This document shows positions 11,504-20,153 of a stretch of 64,000 nt of DNA, piece after piece. This DNA is from Corbicula japonica (taxonomy: Eukaryota > Mollusca > Bivalvia > Venerida > Cyrenidae), in assembly GCA_038501625.1 (NCBI GenBank), contig JAZAYU010000921.1, forward strand, positions 1 through 64,000, read 5' to 3'. The notes under the pieces were generated by a model, which worked only from the letters and a program-made list of their open reading frames with translations, had not been told where the DNA came from and did no database searches. The position numbers and the translations under genes are program-made. Position 1 is the stretch's first letter. Each line of letters starts with the position of its first letter.

Positions 11504-12147
11504 AAAACCTGATTAATATTTTGCGATTTTTGCTCGTAAAATTCATTTCTGTAAAATATTGTAAATAAATTTGTGTATAGTGTTTAGTACAGACATTTAA
11601 TTTTTGGTTTGGAGTGAAATTGTGTAAATAGTGTAAATAGAATTTTCTGTGTTTGTTCATACGTGGACGAAAAGACAATTTATTTGGTTCCTGTTAAAAA
11701 AGTGTGAAATTACAGTTGAGTAAAATACAATTTATTCAATTTAGTTAAGGATTGTGAACTTGTGCTATCAATTCTCTGTTTGTATATTGTTGTATATATA
11801 TATTATATGTATATATTGTTAATGGTTGTAAACTTCAATTATCCAAAATAAAAATTTGTATTTGAAATGTACAAATTTCTTCTGTTTTTTCGTAGTTGAA
11901 TTTGTATAAGTATGGGTACAATTCACAGCCAAACGAACGAAATTAGAAATATGAACTGACTATTTTCAGTTGCCACAAAAAAAACCCAATAAGTAAAGGA
12001 GTAAAGTCACCGAAAAGAAACTCACTAAAAACCGAAAAAACTCCACAACAAAATCAGGAATATGAACTGATAGTTTTCAATCACCCAAAAAAAAGCAAAC
12101 TTCCTAAAAACCGTATGAAAACTCAACAGAGAAAAAGGAAAATACTA

Positions 12148-12277
12148 TCAGTGTTGATATTTTTGAGTGAAAATGCGTTCAGTAATATTCTCAATCCTTT
12201 AAAATTGAGAAATCTGTGTTCATATTTTTGAGTGAAAATACGTTCAGTAATATTCTCAATCCTTTAAAATTGAGAAA
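12148..12277. repeat. Two-copy 65-bp tandem repeat (right arm)
   Basis: Mirror of 672-801. Both units have ATTGAGA/TCTCAAT hairpin arms and ATATTTTTGAGTGAAAA. They differ from each other at the same few positions as in the left arm, so the duplication predates the arm copying. Confidence 0.8.
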
Positions 12278-12296
12278 AATATCTTCGTTGGTTTCA

Positions 12297-12370
12297 ACTT
12301 CCGGTTTTTTTGTTAACAGGAAGTGCCGCCATTACACTTTTTCGATTGGCTTATATAAGCACGTGACTTT
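12297..12370. promoter_or_regulatory. ETS, CCAAT, TATA and E-box cluster (right arm)
   Basis: Mirror of 577-652: ACTTCCGGT (12297-12305), GGAAGTG (12319-12325), inverted CCAAT (ATTGG), TTATATAAG, then GCACGTGACTTT (12359-12370). The CACGTGACTT core recurs upstream of two other genes, at 14161-14170 and 42280-42289. Confidence 0.45.
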
Positions 12371-12947
12371 AAGGGTTTGGGCGTTATTAACCTAATTACC
12401 TTTGTAGGGTGTGTATCTAGGACAACAATAAATAACTTTATTGGTCATCATCGATTATAGTATAGATAAGGTTCAGTCCTTTTTTTGAACACAGTTTTTG
12501 GACAAACTAGTTTACATGTTATAATTTATGACAGTTTTTTTGAGACTCTCTCTTTTTTTTTTATTTTCAATTTTTTCCGCCCTTAACTCAAAAACCTTGT
12601 TAAAATCCTCGTTATTTTCATCCACATCGCTAAAAACTATAAAAAAGACTCAAACGGTTTTGTAAAACTATCATTACGTTTATTTACAGTCACACGAAAA
12701 TAAACATCTATAATATACATTTTACAATATAGGAAAATTTTTCAATCGTACAAAATATGTTCAATGCAAACAAATATACAACAAAACTTAAAACAATCGC
12801 AAATTATACAAATTTCACATCAAACGTTTTACCAGCCCCAAAACTAATTTCCATCAGCTACTAACTAAATTGTGTCATATGCGAACTTGAAGAGTGAAAC
12901 TCGTATAAACTCATCGTCAATTTAAACGCAAAACTCACACCCCCCCC

Positions 12948-13232
12948 GTTTTTTAAAAAAAAGTTTGTGCTGACATAATATAATTTGAGATATACAATAC
13001 AACTGCTTATTTTTTTTGGTTTTTCTCATTTTTTTGTATGTTACATTCGTTTTACTAGTAAATACTAACCGACTAACTATAATCCCATTATGCATACATT
13101 ATATTCATAAACATACAAACATACATACGAAAACAAACAAACTTATTCTAACGTTAATACACACACTTGAAAACGAACTACGCAGTTTTTCTATTTTGTA
13201 CACCAAAGAGTTTAGTTTTTTGCGTTCACTGT
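12948..13232. other. AT-rich junction between repeat arm and unique sequence
   Basis: The junction starts with GTTTTTTAAAAAAAAG directly after eight C. A homopolymer C run beside an A/T run is reminiscent of herpesvirus packaging (pac) elements, but no full pac motif can be claimed. The rest is AT-rich with imperfect ACATACA-type repetition and no credible gene. Confidence 0.4.
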
Positions 13233-14027
13233 TTAATCGACAATGACCTTCGTTGGATATTTTGTACAGTCCATTGAAGATATGAGTGTTTGAAACGAAA
13301 GATATCTTGAATGAGAAACATCTTCGCTTAACTGTTTCCCTTCGTTGACCATTTTTTTTACAGATAAACTGTTGATTTTAGTTTTTAAACTGTTCACTTT
13401 ACAAAATTCATCCTTCACACGTTTAACCATTAAGTGTGTTTGTTCGGTGAGTGAACAACAATTATAATCATGTAAAACATGTTCGTATATCAATCGTTTA
13501 AACTTTAGTGGGTAGGACGTCTGTCCGATTTTAGTCGAGTTCATATGTCCCGCTTTATCGCATACCCAATTCACCAAACAACGGGAGTGTATACAGTGAG
13601 AACATATCTTCTCCATATCACTAAAACTCACTTGCGCATCAAAACATTCTCCTTTCACCCTAATGCGACTTATTGAAATTCCTCCTTTTGGAAGTAGTAA
13701 TTCTGAAAAATTCATTTTTCCTGCAAGATGATCGCCAACAGTCCCTTTTCCACTCAAAATCTTTTCGTGTTCATTTAATAAATCGTCAAAGACGATGATG
13801 AAAGATGGATCTTTATCACATTCCATCCTAGTAACAAGCGCTTCAATGCTGAAATCTCCACACGGTTCTGATTTGTACCATGATCCATATGATTCATCAT
13901 CTATTCTGTCGAAACTTAGTTCATCTCCTTCATAAGGTTTCGTCATAGCGAATAGACAACAGGTTAGAGGAATATGCTGGGATTTTTCAACCTGTGATCC
14001 AAATTCATCAAGGAATGTTGATCGCAT
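13233..14027 (-). CDS. Cys-rich hypothetical protein, 264 residues
   Basis: The frame is complete from ATG 14027, with a TATATATATAAAAGG element about 100 bases upstream. The protein has no signal peptide or membrane span. A cysteine/histidine cluster near residues 140-163 (C-x2-C, H, C, C and H) could bind zinc. The C-terminal third is Lys-rich. It follows the capsid candidate on the same strand but has its own promoter-like region with an E-box, so it may be separately and perhaps early expressed. I do not recognise the family. Confidence 0.8.
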   Translation of the reverse strand: MRSTFLDEFGSQVEKSQHIPLTCCLFAMTKPYEGDELSFDRIDDESYGSWYKSEPCGDFSIEALVTRMECDKDPSFIIVFDDLLNEHEKILSGKGTVGDHLAGKMNFSELLLPKGGISISRIRVKGECFDAQVSFSDMEKICSHCIHSRCLVNWVCDKAGHMNSTKIGQTSYPLKFKRLIYEHVLHDYNCCSLTEQTHLMVKRVKDEFCKVNSLKTKINSLSVKKMVNEGKQLSEDVSHSRYLSFQTLISSMDCTKYPTKVIVD

Positions 14028-14125
14028 GTTGTTAGTTTTTTTTCTTGTTCCGTTTTTGGGTTTTCAAATGGTGATTTGTATACACAAACATATAAAACCC
14101 CTTTACTAAATAATAACCGAAAGCT

Positions 14126-14170
14126 CCTTTTATATATATAATGGTTTATTTACTTATAATCACGTGACTT
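14126..14170 (-). promoter_or_regulatory. E-box plus TATA promoter of the 264-residue gene
   Basis: Read on the minus strand: AAGTCACGTG (14161-14170), about 20 bases, then TATATATATAAAAGG (14126-14140), with the ATG about 100 bases further on. The E-box with its flanking AAGT is the same as in the repeat arms and at 42280. Confidence 0.55.
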
Positions 14171-14244
14171 ATTTTAATTGGTTGTTCTAATTTTACAATC
14201 TTTAAACTCTTTTACACTTTAAAACGTTTACATTTTTTTCAGTT

Positions 14245-17200
14245 TTAATAGAATGTATAATGATTCACTCCGTGTTTTTCAAATTTCTCGAAATTTACAC
14301 CTCCGGTTATTTTGTAATGTAGACAATTAGAGTTAGTTCCATGTATAACACCAGTAACTGGGGTTTTTAACTTTTTATCCGGGGCAAGTAGTGTTGGGTC
14401 TGAAGCGCACGTTTTCACAAGCGCTACACCACTAACGTGTGAGATAAGTTTAGCCAACACACATCTATCTGTCACTTCGTAATTAAAATTCTGTTGTGTT
14501 GGGTTTTTCATACCATTCAATCTGTTGCAATTTATTTTGTATATGTTATTTCTAATGTTACTATAAGGGTTGAAGTGTACGTATTTGTACAAAGGAAAGA
14601 ATTTATCCTCATAAGCGTTAGGGTGAATTAACAGACATCTGTTAATGTTCACGTTCATGTTGGTCCAAACTGTATTCATTGTGTAAACTCCGGGATGCAA
14701 AATATCCATTTCGTTCGGATTGTAAAATCTATCTTCAAAATCAGCTTGGCTTTCATAATGCCCATTTACTCTACCTACAGGGCTCATATATCCGTTCCAA
14801 TAACTAATTGGTTGGTACGGTCCCGCTATTAAAGGAATCCAAGGCGAATTTGTCATGGATTTATCCGCTTGAAACCATTCATTGTTTTCAAAAGAACCAT
14901 TGATCAGGTTTTGATTTTTTTCCCAATGGTTTACACCGAGCTCTTCTGGTCCTAAACAAAACGTTGTGGTGAGGGAGATGTTTTTAGAAAAATAGGCATT
15001 GGGAACGGCAATAGATCCGTGATTGAGCGCTTGTTTGTATATAGCCACGTTATTTTGATAGGTGTATGCGAATGGCGAGTTGGCTTTGGTTTCTCGTTTA
15101 GCTAGAGGTAGTGAAGAAATGTTGGTGAAGCTCGCCGGTCTGCTCATTACTATTCCTTCATCTTCCAATATGTTTTCCATTAACCACATTATCGAAAAAC
15201 CAGGATTTATCAAGTTTAACATATTTGGCGTTAAAGTGTAGGCAGCATTCGGAAAACCCCTAACTACTCTTACAACGAAATGCAATCTGTTTTGCAGCTG
15301 ATCATCCAACTCTTTCCGTCCGTTGTTTATAACCAAAGGTACAGCTAATGAATCCAACCCGGCTATCACTTTGCTCATTATGTTAGAAACTATCAAGTCT
15401 ATACTTCTATAGAGTTTTCTTTTGGGATATGATTGTAACGCGCTATCACCAAAGAGATCACCTGATGAAGGTACAATCAACTCTTTTTTTTGTGTTGCGG
15501 GAATCTTATGATCTCCAACTTTTGGAATAGTATACGTCGATTCGAAAATGTCATCTTCACTTTGATGTGGAAAGCATGCGTTCATTATAGTTGCCACTTG
15601 TTTGGAGAACTCTTCATATCTAGCCATACAGTTTATAACATTGTTTACGAAAAGATTTTCATCGTAATAATAATTATCAATAACTAGCGTGTTCAACATT
15701 ATTGAATTCTCACTGTTATATTCTCGATTTGATTCTTTCGTGTTTGTGTGTTTTGAGAAAAACAAGAACGATTGCTCTATATTTTTTAATGTATGATTGG
15801 GTTTTTGTTTGTACTCTCCTTGAGCGCGAAAAACGGAATCGTCGATATATACAGTGCCTCTAAAAAGCAATCTACCAACTTCATCGAAAATTTTCAAACC
15901 TCGATCATTTTCTGAGGCGCAACAGTAAAACGGATTAAAACAATTGTTTACAAAAAACATCCACGCGGTTGATTCCCAATTAATTTCAGGTATAGTGTGT
16001 AGCTTTCCATGATGGTCTCTAAAACTGACAGTACTTGGTCTTAAGCAACCGAAACCTTGCCTGTTTGGTAAACCTGTATCTGTTAACACAGTTCCTTGCG
16101 GTATTATTGTGTCAAAACAAGTGATATTTCTTAACCCGCATTCGTTCAAACTTTTTTCCGGCAATACACTTTGATCTAACGGAACGACCAGAGCTACTTT
16201 ACCTTTCAACGTCATTGTATGAAACGTATTTGGAAATTCGTATATATTATGAGACATTGTTCCGTTTTTGTCGAGAATAAAATCGTATCCTTCTTGCCGA
16301 ACACTCTCTTGGGGAGCCATATGGTTCATTGGATTAAAATCCTTGTGTGACAACGTCAATTTCGACAAAACCTGTCGAACGCTACCATAATGCGTCGTAA
16401 GTAGCTTCGTTTTATTCAACATATAATCGAAAGTGTTTGGTAACACCCATATGACAACTGTAGGTTTCATCTCTTTTCCGTTACTTATCAACATAGGTAG
16501 GTGATGTTGTGGAGTTGTTATATTATCTGTATTCGTCTCAAAGGTGCCCATTAATGACTCAAAATAATCTAAACTATTTCTCATTTCGGGATGAACACCG
16601 TTCCACTTGTTTATTCCGTACAATGAAACTTCAGACATAGCTAAAAAATCTAAGTATATGTCTTGAAATGATCCGGTACATAAAGTAGGATGTCTAGGCA
16701 TGGTTGTCGAAAATGGACTCTGTCTGATAACTTCCATCACCGCAACAAGGGTATTTGAAGCTGCGTTTGCACTTTGAGCTGAAATTTGTCTGCGGTTTAT
16801 GTTTATTATGAAGTTTCTTAACTCTTGTAATTTCCTTTTCGATTCAGGCTCATCTAACGGGTTGTGATAATTTTCACCAACATACTTTCTTTGTTCTGCG
16901 GAAATAAATCTTTGATGCGTTAACAGTTCAAGAGCGAGAATTACGTTTCTAAAAACTTCAGGTTCAACATCACCTATACCAATGTGCAAAGTTCTGTTGA
17001 ACGTGATGAAACGGATTATATTGGTGTACTTTACAAACTGTATATTTTCTGGTGCCGGTTCACCCACTTGTGTAATAGAACCTAATTTAGTTTGATCTAA
17101 CTGGTAAATTGATTTTAAAGTTAAACCGTCTGTGTTTGTTTCGGTTAATACCGAATGAGCAAAAACCGTTCCTACGGGATGTTCTCTCAAATTCGCTTTA

Positions 17201-17445
17201 TGATTACATAGAGATAGCGTATTGTACAGGATTGTGATATTTTTTCTAACCGTTTCAAGCGTTATTTTATCTTCATTCATAACAGATTGAAGAAATCCAT
17301 CAGTCCAATGACGGAGAAAGGGTTGTACGTTTTCATCGTAATGTTGAGTTGGGTCTGTGAAAACTCTCGATTCTCCAAATAAACGATTAATGTCTACTAT
17401 GGAGTATAAACCTCCCTGTCCATTTGGATTTTCGTAAAAACTCAT
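14245..17445 (-). CDS. Probable major capsid protein, 1066 residues
   Basis: The start is taken at ATG 17445; a TTG three codons upstream is less likely. The protein is a single long, evenly mixed globular chain without signal peptide, membrane spans, low-complexity tracts or nuclear-signal clusters. It is rich in Asn, Pro and aromatics, as large shell proteins are. Its length fits the capsid proteins of non-mammalian herpesviruses, which are shorter than the mammalian ones. The other large proteins in the window are coiled-coil, tegument-like or enzymatic, which leaves this as the best candidate. The encoded protease/scaffold supports a herpesvirus-type capsid. I recognise no short diagnostic motif, so the call rests on size, composition and context. 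A structure search for the HK97-like floor domain would settle it. Confidence 0.6.
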   Translation of the reverse strand: MSFYENPNGQGGLYSIVDINRLFGESRVFTDPTQHYDENVQPFLRHWTDGFLQSVMNEDKITLETVRKNITILYNTLSLCNHKANLREHPVGTVFAHSVLTETNTDGLTLKSIYQLDQTKLGSITQVGEPAPENIQFVKYTNIIRFITFNRTLHIGIGDVEPEVFRNVILALELLTHQRFISAEQRKYVGENYHNPLDEPESKRKLQELRNFIININRRQISAQSANAASNTLVAVMEVIRQSPFSTTMPRHPTLCTGSFQDIYLDFLAMSEVSLYGINKWNGVHPEMRNSLDYFESLMGTFETNTDNITTPQHHLPMLISNGKEMKPTVVIWVLPNTFDYMLNKTKLLTTHYGSVRQVLSKLTLSHKDFNPMNHMAPQESVRQEGYDFILDKNGTMSHNIYEFPNTFHTMTLKGKVALVVPLDQSVLPEKSLNECGLRNITCFDTIIPQGTVLTDTGLPNRQGFGCLRPSTVSFRDHHGKLHTIPEINWESTAWMFFVNNCFNPFYCCASENDRGLKIFDEVGRLLFRGTVYIDDSVFRAQGEYKQKPNHTLKNIEQSFLFFSKHTNTKESNREYNSENSIMLNTLVIDNYYYDENLFVNNVINCMARYEEFSKQVATIMNACFPHQSEDDIFESTYTIPKVGDHKIPATQKKELIVPSSGDLFGDSALQSYPKRKLYRSIDLIVSNIMSKVIAGLDSLAVPLVINNGRKELDDQLQNRLHFVVRVVRGFPNAAYTLTPNMLNLINPGFSIMWLMENILEDEGIVMSRPASFTNISSLPLAKRETKANSPFAYTYQNNVAIYKQALNHGSIAVPNAYFSKNISLTTTFCLGPEELGVNHWEKNQNLINGSFENNEWFQADKSMTNSPWIPLIAGPYQPISYWNGYMSPVGRVNGHYESQADFEDRFYNPNEMDILHPGVYTMNTVWTNMNVNINRCLLIHPNAYEDKFFPLYKYVHFNPYSNIRNNIYKINCNRLNGMKNPTQQNFNYEVTDRCVLAKLISHVSGVALVKTCASDPTLLAPDKKLKTPVTGVIHGTNSNCLHYKITGGVNFEKFEKHGVNHYTFY

Positions 17446-17661
17446 TTTTAACAAACTATCGTTTATGCGTTTCCAAGTTTAACCGTCTTCTTCTTTTATG
17501 AAAAAAGTTTTAACTGAGTTATATTAAATATATTTTTTTGATTTTAGTATTTTCAATAACAGAAAAAAAACTGTTTATAAACATCTTAAGTGAAATATTA
17601 AATAAATAATATTTTTTATACTTCTTTTCGGTTTAGTTTTTATAAGTTGTTTTGCACATGT

Positions 17662-18471
17662 ATGAAATTTCCGAAAAAAGGTTTACAATTTGAAGAAACT
17701 ATGAGAAAAAGAAAACCAGTTCGAGAATCAAAGAAATGTAAAAAACGATCCAATACATTTGTTGAATGGTTGATGGTTACAGCGTATAAAAAAAATAGAA
17801 AGAAATATGTCAGTTTATTCAAAATAGACGATAAATATGAACAGTCTCCACCTTGCGGTTCTTCAAAGCAGTCGTCCATTCAAAAACCAATATACGATGT
17901 TAGAGATTTACACTTGACAATTACAAAATCTAATATCAATGCTTACAAAAAACCCTATTGTATAATGATCAGTAAAGATACATACACTATCACTGAAGAT
18001 ACATCGATAGACGTTTCTGCGGATTATAAAGGAAAAACATATCCTTTAGTGATCAATTCTACAGTTTGTTCATTGTTTGCCAAAATAAGAAACTACGTAA
18101 AATCCGTAAAAAGAAAAATTGACTTTTCTAGTTTTGGTTTAATAACTGAATTCGTAAGTTGTTTGTTTGAACACCAATTTGAGTTCATTATGTACCATAC
18201 TGTAATAGTGGATGAAATGGGTTTGTCGTTGATGATTATATTTGGAAAAACTCAAGTCATCAGTAATTTGAAGATTCCACCAGGACTGCTTTCTCTCTTA
18301 CTTGAAAACACTCCAATAAAAGAGATTAGTTTTTACAACAAATCTAATTTACCCAGCAAAGAACAAATCATTATGGAAGGAACGATCACACGAATCTTTG
18401 ATGTTTATTGCTGTATAGTGATTTCAACTACAGAAATGGAAACATATATTGATAATTCGTTTGACGATTAA
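17662..18471 (+). CDS. Hypothetical protein, 269 residues
   Basis: The first ATG of the frame is at 17662; the open frame extends five codons further up from a TTG. The N-terminus is strongly basic (Lys/Arg-rich over about 50 residues, possibly nuclear or nucleic-acid binding). It is followed by a mixed alpha/beta-looking domain and a short acidic end. The gene is divergent from the capsid candidate, with about 215 bases between. A small capsid accessory protein such as a triplex subunit is conceivable from position alone; I see no motif for it. Confidence 0.75.
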   Translation: MKFPKKGLQFEETMRKRKPVRESKKCKKRSNTFVEWLMVTAYKKNRKKYVSLFKIDDKYEQSPPCGSSKQSSIQKPIYDVRDLHLTITKSNINAYKKPYCIMISKDTYTITEDTSIDVSADYKGKTYPLVINSTVCSLFAKIRNYVKSVKRKIDFSSFGLITEFVSCLFEHQFEFIMYHTVIVDEMGLSLMIIFGKTQVISNLKIPPGLLSLLLENTPIKEISFYNKSNLPSKEQIIMEGTITRIFDVYCCIVISTTEMETYIDNSFDD

Positions 18472-19213
18472 ACGAAAATCATTTTTCTAAAAGGTAACGA
18501 AAAATGAGAAAAAGAATAACATTTCGCACTTTCAACTTTTTATTAGTTTTTAATGTTTATATCACAGAATAAATAAAAACCAGTTTTTTAAAAGTGATGA
18601 AGATTTTCTTGTTATATTTTTAAAAAATTAATATGATAGTGAAAACTGAACAAAATTGAAATGCAAACTACATTCATAATATAGATATATAAAACGTGTG
18701 TCCCTTCAAATTATACATATATATAACATCAATCCATCCAACTTCTCATCGAAAAATGAATTTCTTCGATTGTTCCATAGTCGCAAACGTTATAAAACAT
18801 TACCCTATCTATATGATGGAATGAGTTTAATTATATTTCTTTCCATGCAAAATGATAGGTGAGATGTTTATGATAACAGTAAAATTTCACCGATACTAAA
18901 TTTCATTTTGTGAAAAATGAAACAAACTGAAACATTAAATCTTTAAAGTCGCACTCGTTACCAAACATTAACCTAGCTATATGAACAAAGATATTTCAAA
19001 TGTATTCTTTGCGTTCATATAACAGGGTAAATGCATAATAACAACAATAAAATAAACCAAACTATATTTTCATTAATGAAGCGGTAACACTGAAACATTA
19101 ATGTATACATCCTTTATATACAATGATGTATGAATATATGTATTAATGAACATTCAATACTGTTTAAATACACGGTTAAAACGGTTATCAAACCTTCTTA
19201 ACATTTCTGATTG
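18472..19213. other. 740-bp intergenic region with hairpins
   Basis: Two genes end toward each other here. After a poly(A) signal cluster (about 18568-18578), a TATATAAAA element at 18686-18694 is followed by a diverged direct repeat (18780-18816 and 18948-18984, period 168) and three hairpins. No coding frame was found. See the separate entry for the hairpins. Confidence 0.7.
18804..19148. repeat. Three tandem imperfect hairpins
   Basis: Hairpin 1 (18804-18859) pairs CCTATC with GATAGG and ATGGAA with TTCCAT. Hairpin 2 (18968-19030) pairs TATATGAAC (18978-18986) with GTTCATATA (19013-19021), plus AAAGA/TCTTT inside and a partly matched outer stem. Hairpin 3 (19096-19148) pairs CATTAAT with ATTAATG and ATACATC with GATGTAT. 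Hairpins 1 and 2 sit inside the two direct-repeat units. Candidates are a replication origin, a precursor of small RNAs, or a structured transcript from the TATA element at 18686. Confidence 0.55.
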
Positions 19214-20074
19214 TTAACGAGTTGATATAATGAAGACGGTTGATGTTATCAAAATCATTAACAGTCCTTTACTGATGAGTGATAGAACGTTATACATGGT
19301 CTCTAGTTTTATAACATCGAAAGTTTCCCTTCTCTCAAAAATGAATACCACTGCAAACAAATTAAACAACACGAATTCGGAAAAAAAAATAACAAACACA
19401 AACCACGGAATGTTTTCAATAACATCAGCATGAGGAAGGATTATTTGCAACAGAACGAATAACCATATCCAAAATTGAAACATTCCCACAAGAACGAACC
19501 AAGAAGCTGGCAATTTCGAACTGTAATATGCTGAACCAATTAATATATAGAACAGTTTAAAAATAAACAAAAGGGCAGTAAAATCTTGAACTCCGGATAA
19601 GTAAGCTATAATCGCCATCATAATACCGGCAGAAAATCCATATTCTATCCATCTTAGTTTAAGACATTTATTGGCATCCAATAGATTTCTATATCGGTTC
19701 TTGTACAATGTTACATAGAAGATATGAGCTAAACCCGTCCATATGAAAAACGTAAACATAAACCATTCTGTTTCTAACACAATATATTTTATAGATGAAA
19801 TAAACATGACACCGGGTGAATGTGCTTCCTCACAAAATGCCCTAATGACATTTACATTCAACAGTGAGAGATCGTTAAATGTAGCACTATACTTTTCGTG
19901 TTGATAGGTTACACAATCTATCCAATGCGGTATAGCGATGAATACCGGTTGGTTTGAGTTGATTTTGTCTACCGTTGCGGGTAATACAACTGCTAGAATT
20001 CCCAAGAATATATGAATGAATCCTAAAACTGCATGTTGAATTTTTAATAATCTAAAACTTGAATTTTCAATCAT
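19214..20074 (-). CDS. Heliorhodopsin, 286 residues
   Basis: Seven hydrophobic segments are visible. The third carries R141-W142-x-E144-Y145, the heliorhodopsin signature in which the Glu is the Schiff-base counterion, followed by a small-residue-rich stretch and an Asp at 164. The seventh carries Y261...S265...K269, where K269 matches the retinal-binding Lys. The first segment contains a His (H21) at the position expected for the family. The N-terminus is short and basic, as expected for the inverted topology. Heliorhodopsins bind retinal and have a slow photocycle; viral members are known from algal viruses, and at least one has been reported to conduct ions. The gene lies 80 bases downstream of the giant tegument gene on the same strand. 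The start ATG 20074 has no competing upstream Met. Function in this virus is unknown. Confidence 0.85.
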   Translation of the reverse strand: MIENSSFRLLKIQHAVLGFIHIFLGILAVVLPATVDKINSNQPVFIAIPHWIDCVTYQHEKYSATFNDLSLLNVNVIRAFCEEAHSPGVMFISSIKYIVLETEWFMFTFFIWTGLAHIFYVTLYKNRYRNLLDANKCLKLRWIEYGFSAGIMMAIIAYLSGVQDFTALLFIFKLFYILIGSAYYSSKLPASWFVLVGMFQFWIWLFVLLQIILPHADVIENIPWFVFVIFFSEFVLFNLFAVVFIFERRETFDVIKLETMYNVLSLISKGLLMILITSTVFIISTR

Positions 20075-20153
20075 TTTTGGGCGTCCAATAAGAAATGAAT
20101 AAATGTAAAATTTAGTTTCACTGTACTGCAGTTTTTAGTTTTTTAGTCAGTTG

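Larger units (their letters stand above)
6500..12947. repeat. Right arm of large inverted repeat
   Basis: This is the reverse complement of 1-6454. It carries open copies of both arm genes, the leader promoter at 6555, and non-coding outer sequence with tandem repeats. It ends in eight C followed by GTTTTTTAAAAAAAAG, after which sequence unique to the window begins. Because the left arm reaches the window edge, the visible boundary at 12947 is a minimum. Confidence 0.95.
11504..12947. other. Non-coding outer part of right arm
   Basis: This is the mirror of 1-1445. It contains the poly(A) signal of the large gene (11564-11569), two diverged direct repeats near 11945 and 12055 that share an ATATGAACTGA core and A-rich tails, the 65-bp tandem repeat, the ETS/E-box/TATA cluster, and A/T-rich sequence up to a run of eight C. 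I see no coding frame. A non-coding transcript driven from the cluster at 12297-12370 is possible but unproven. Confidence 0.6.

Noticed and set aside
13016..13246. 76-residue rightward frame after the repeat arm
   Set aside because: No ATG at its start, T-rich hydrophobic composition typical of AT-rich DNA, and overlap with the 3' end of the opposing 264-residue gene.
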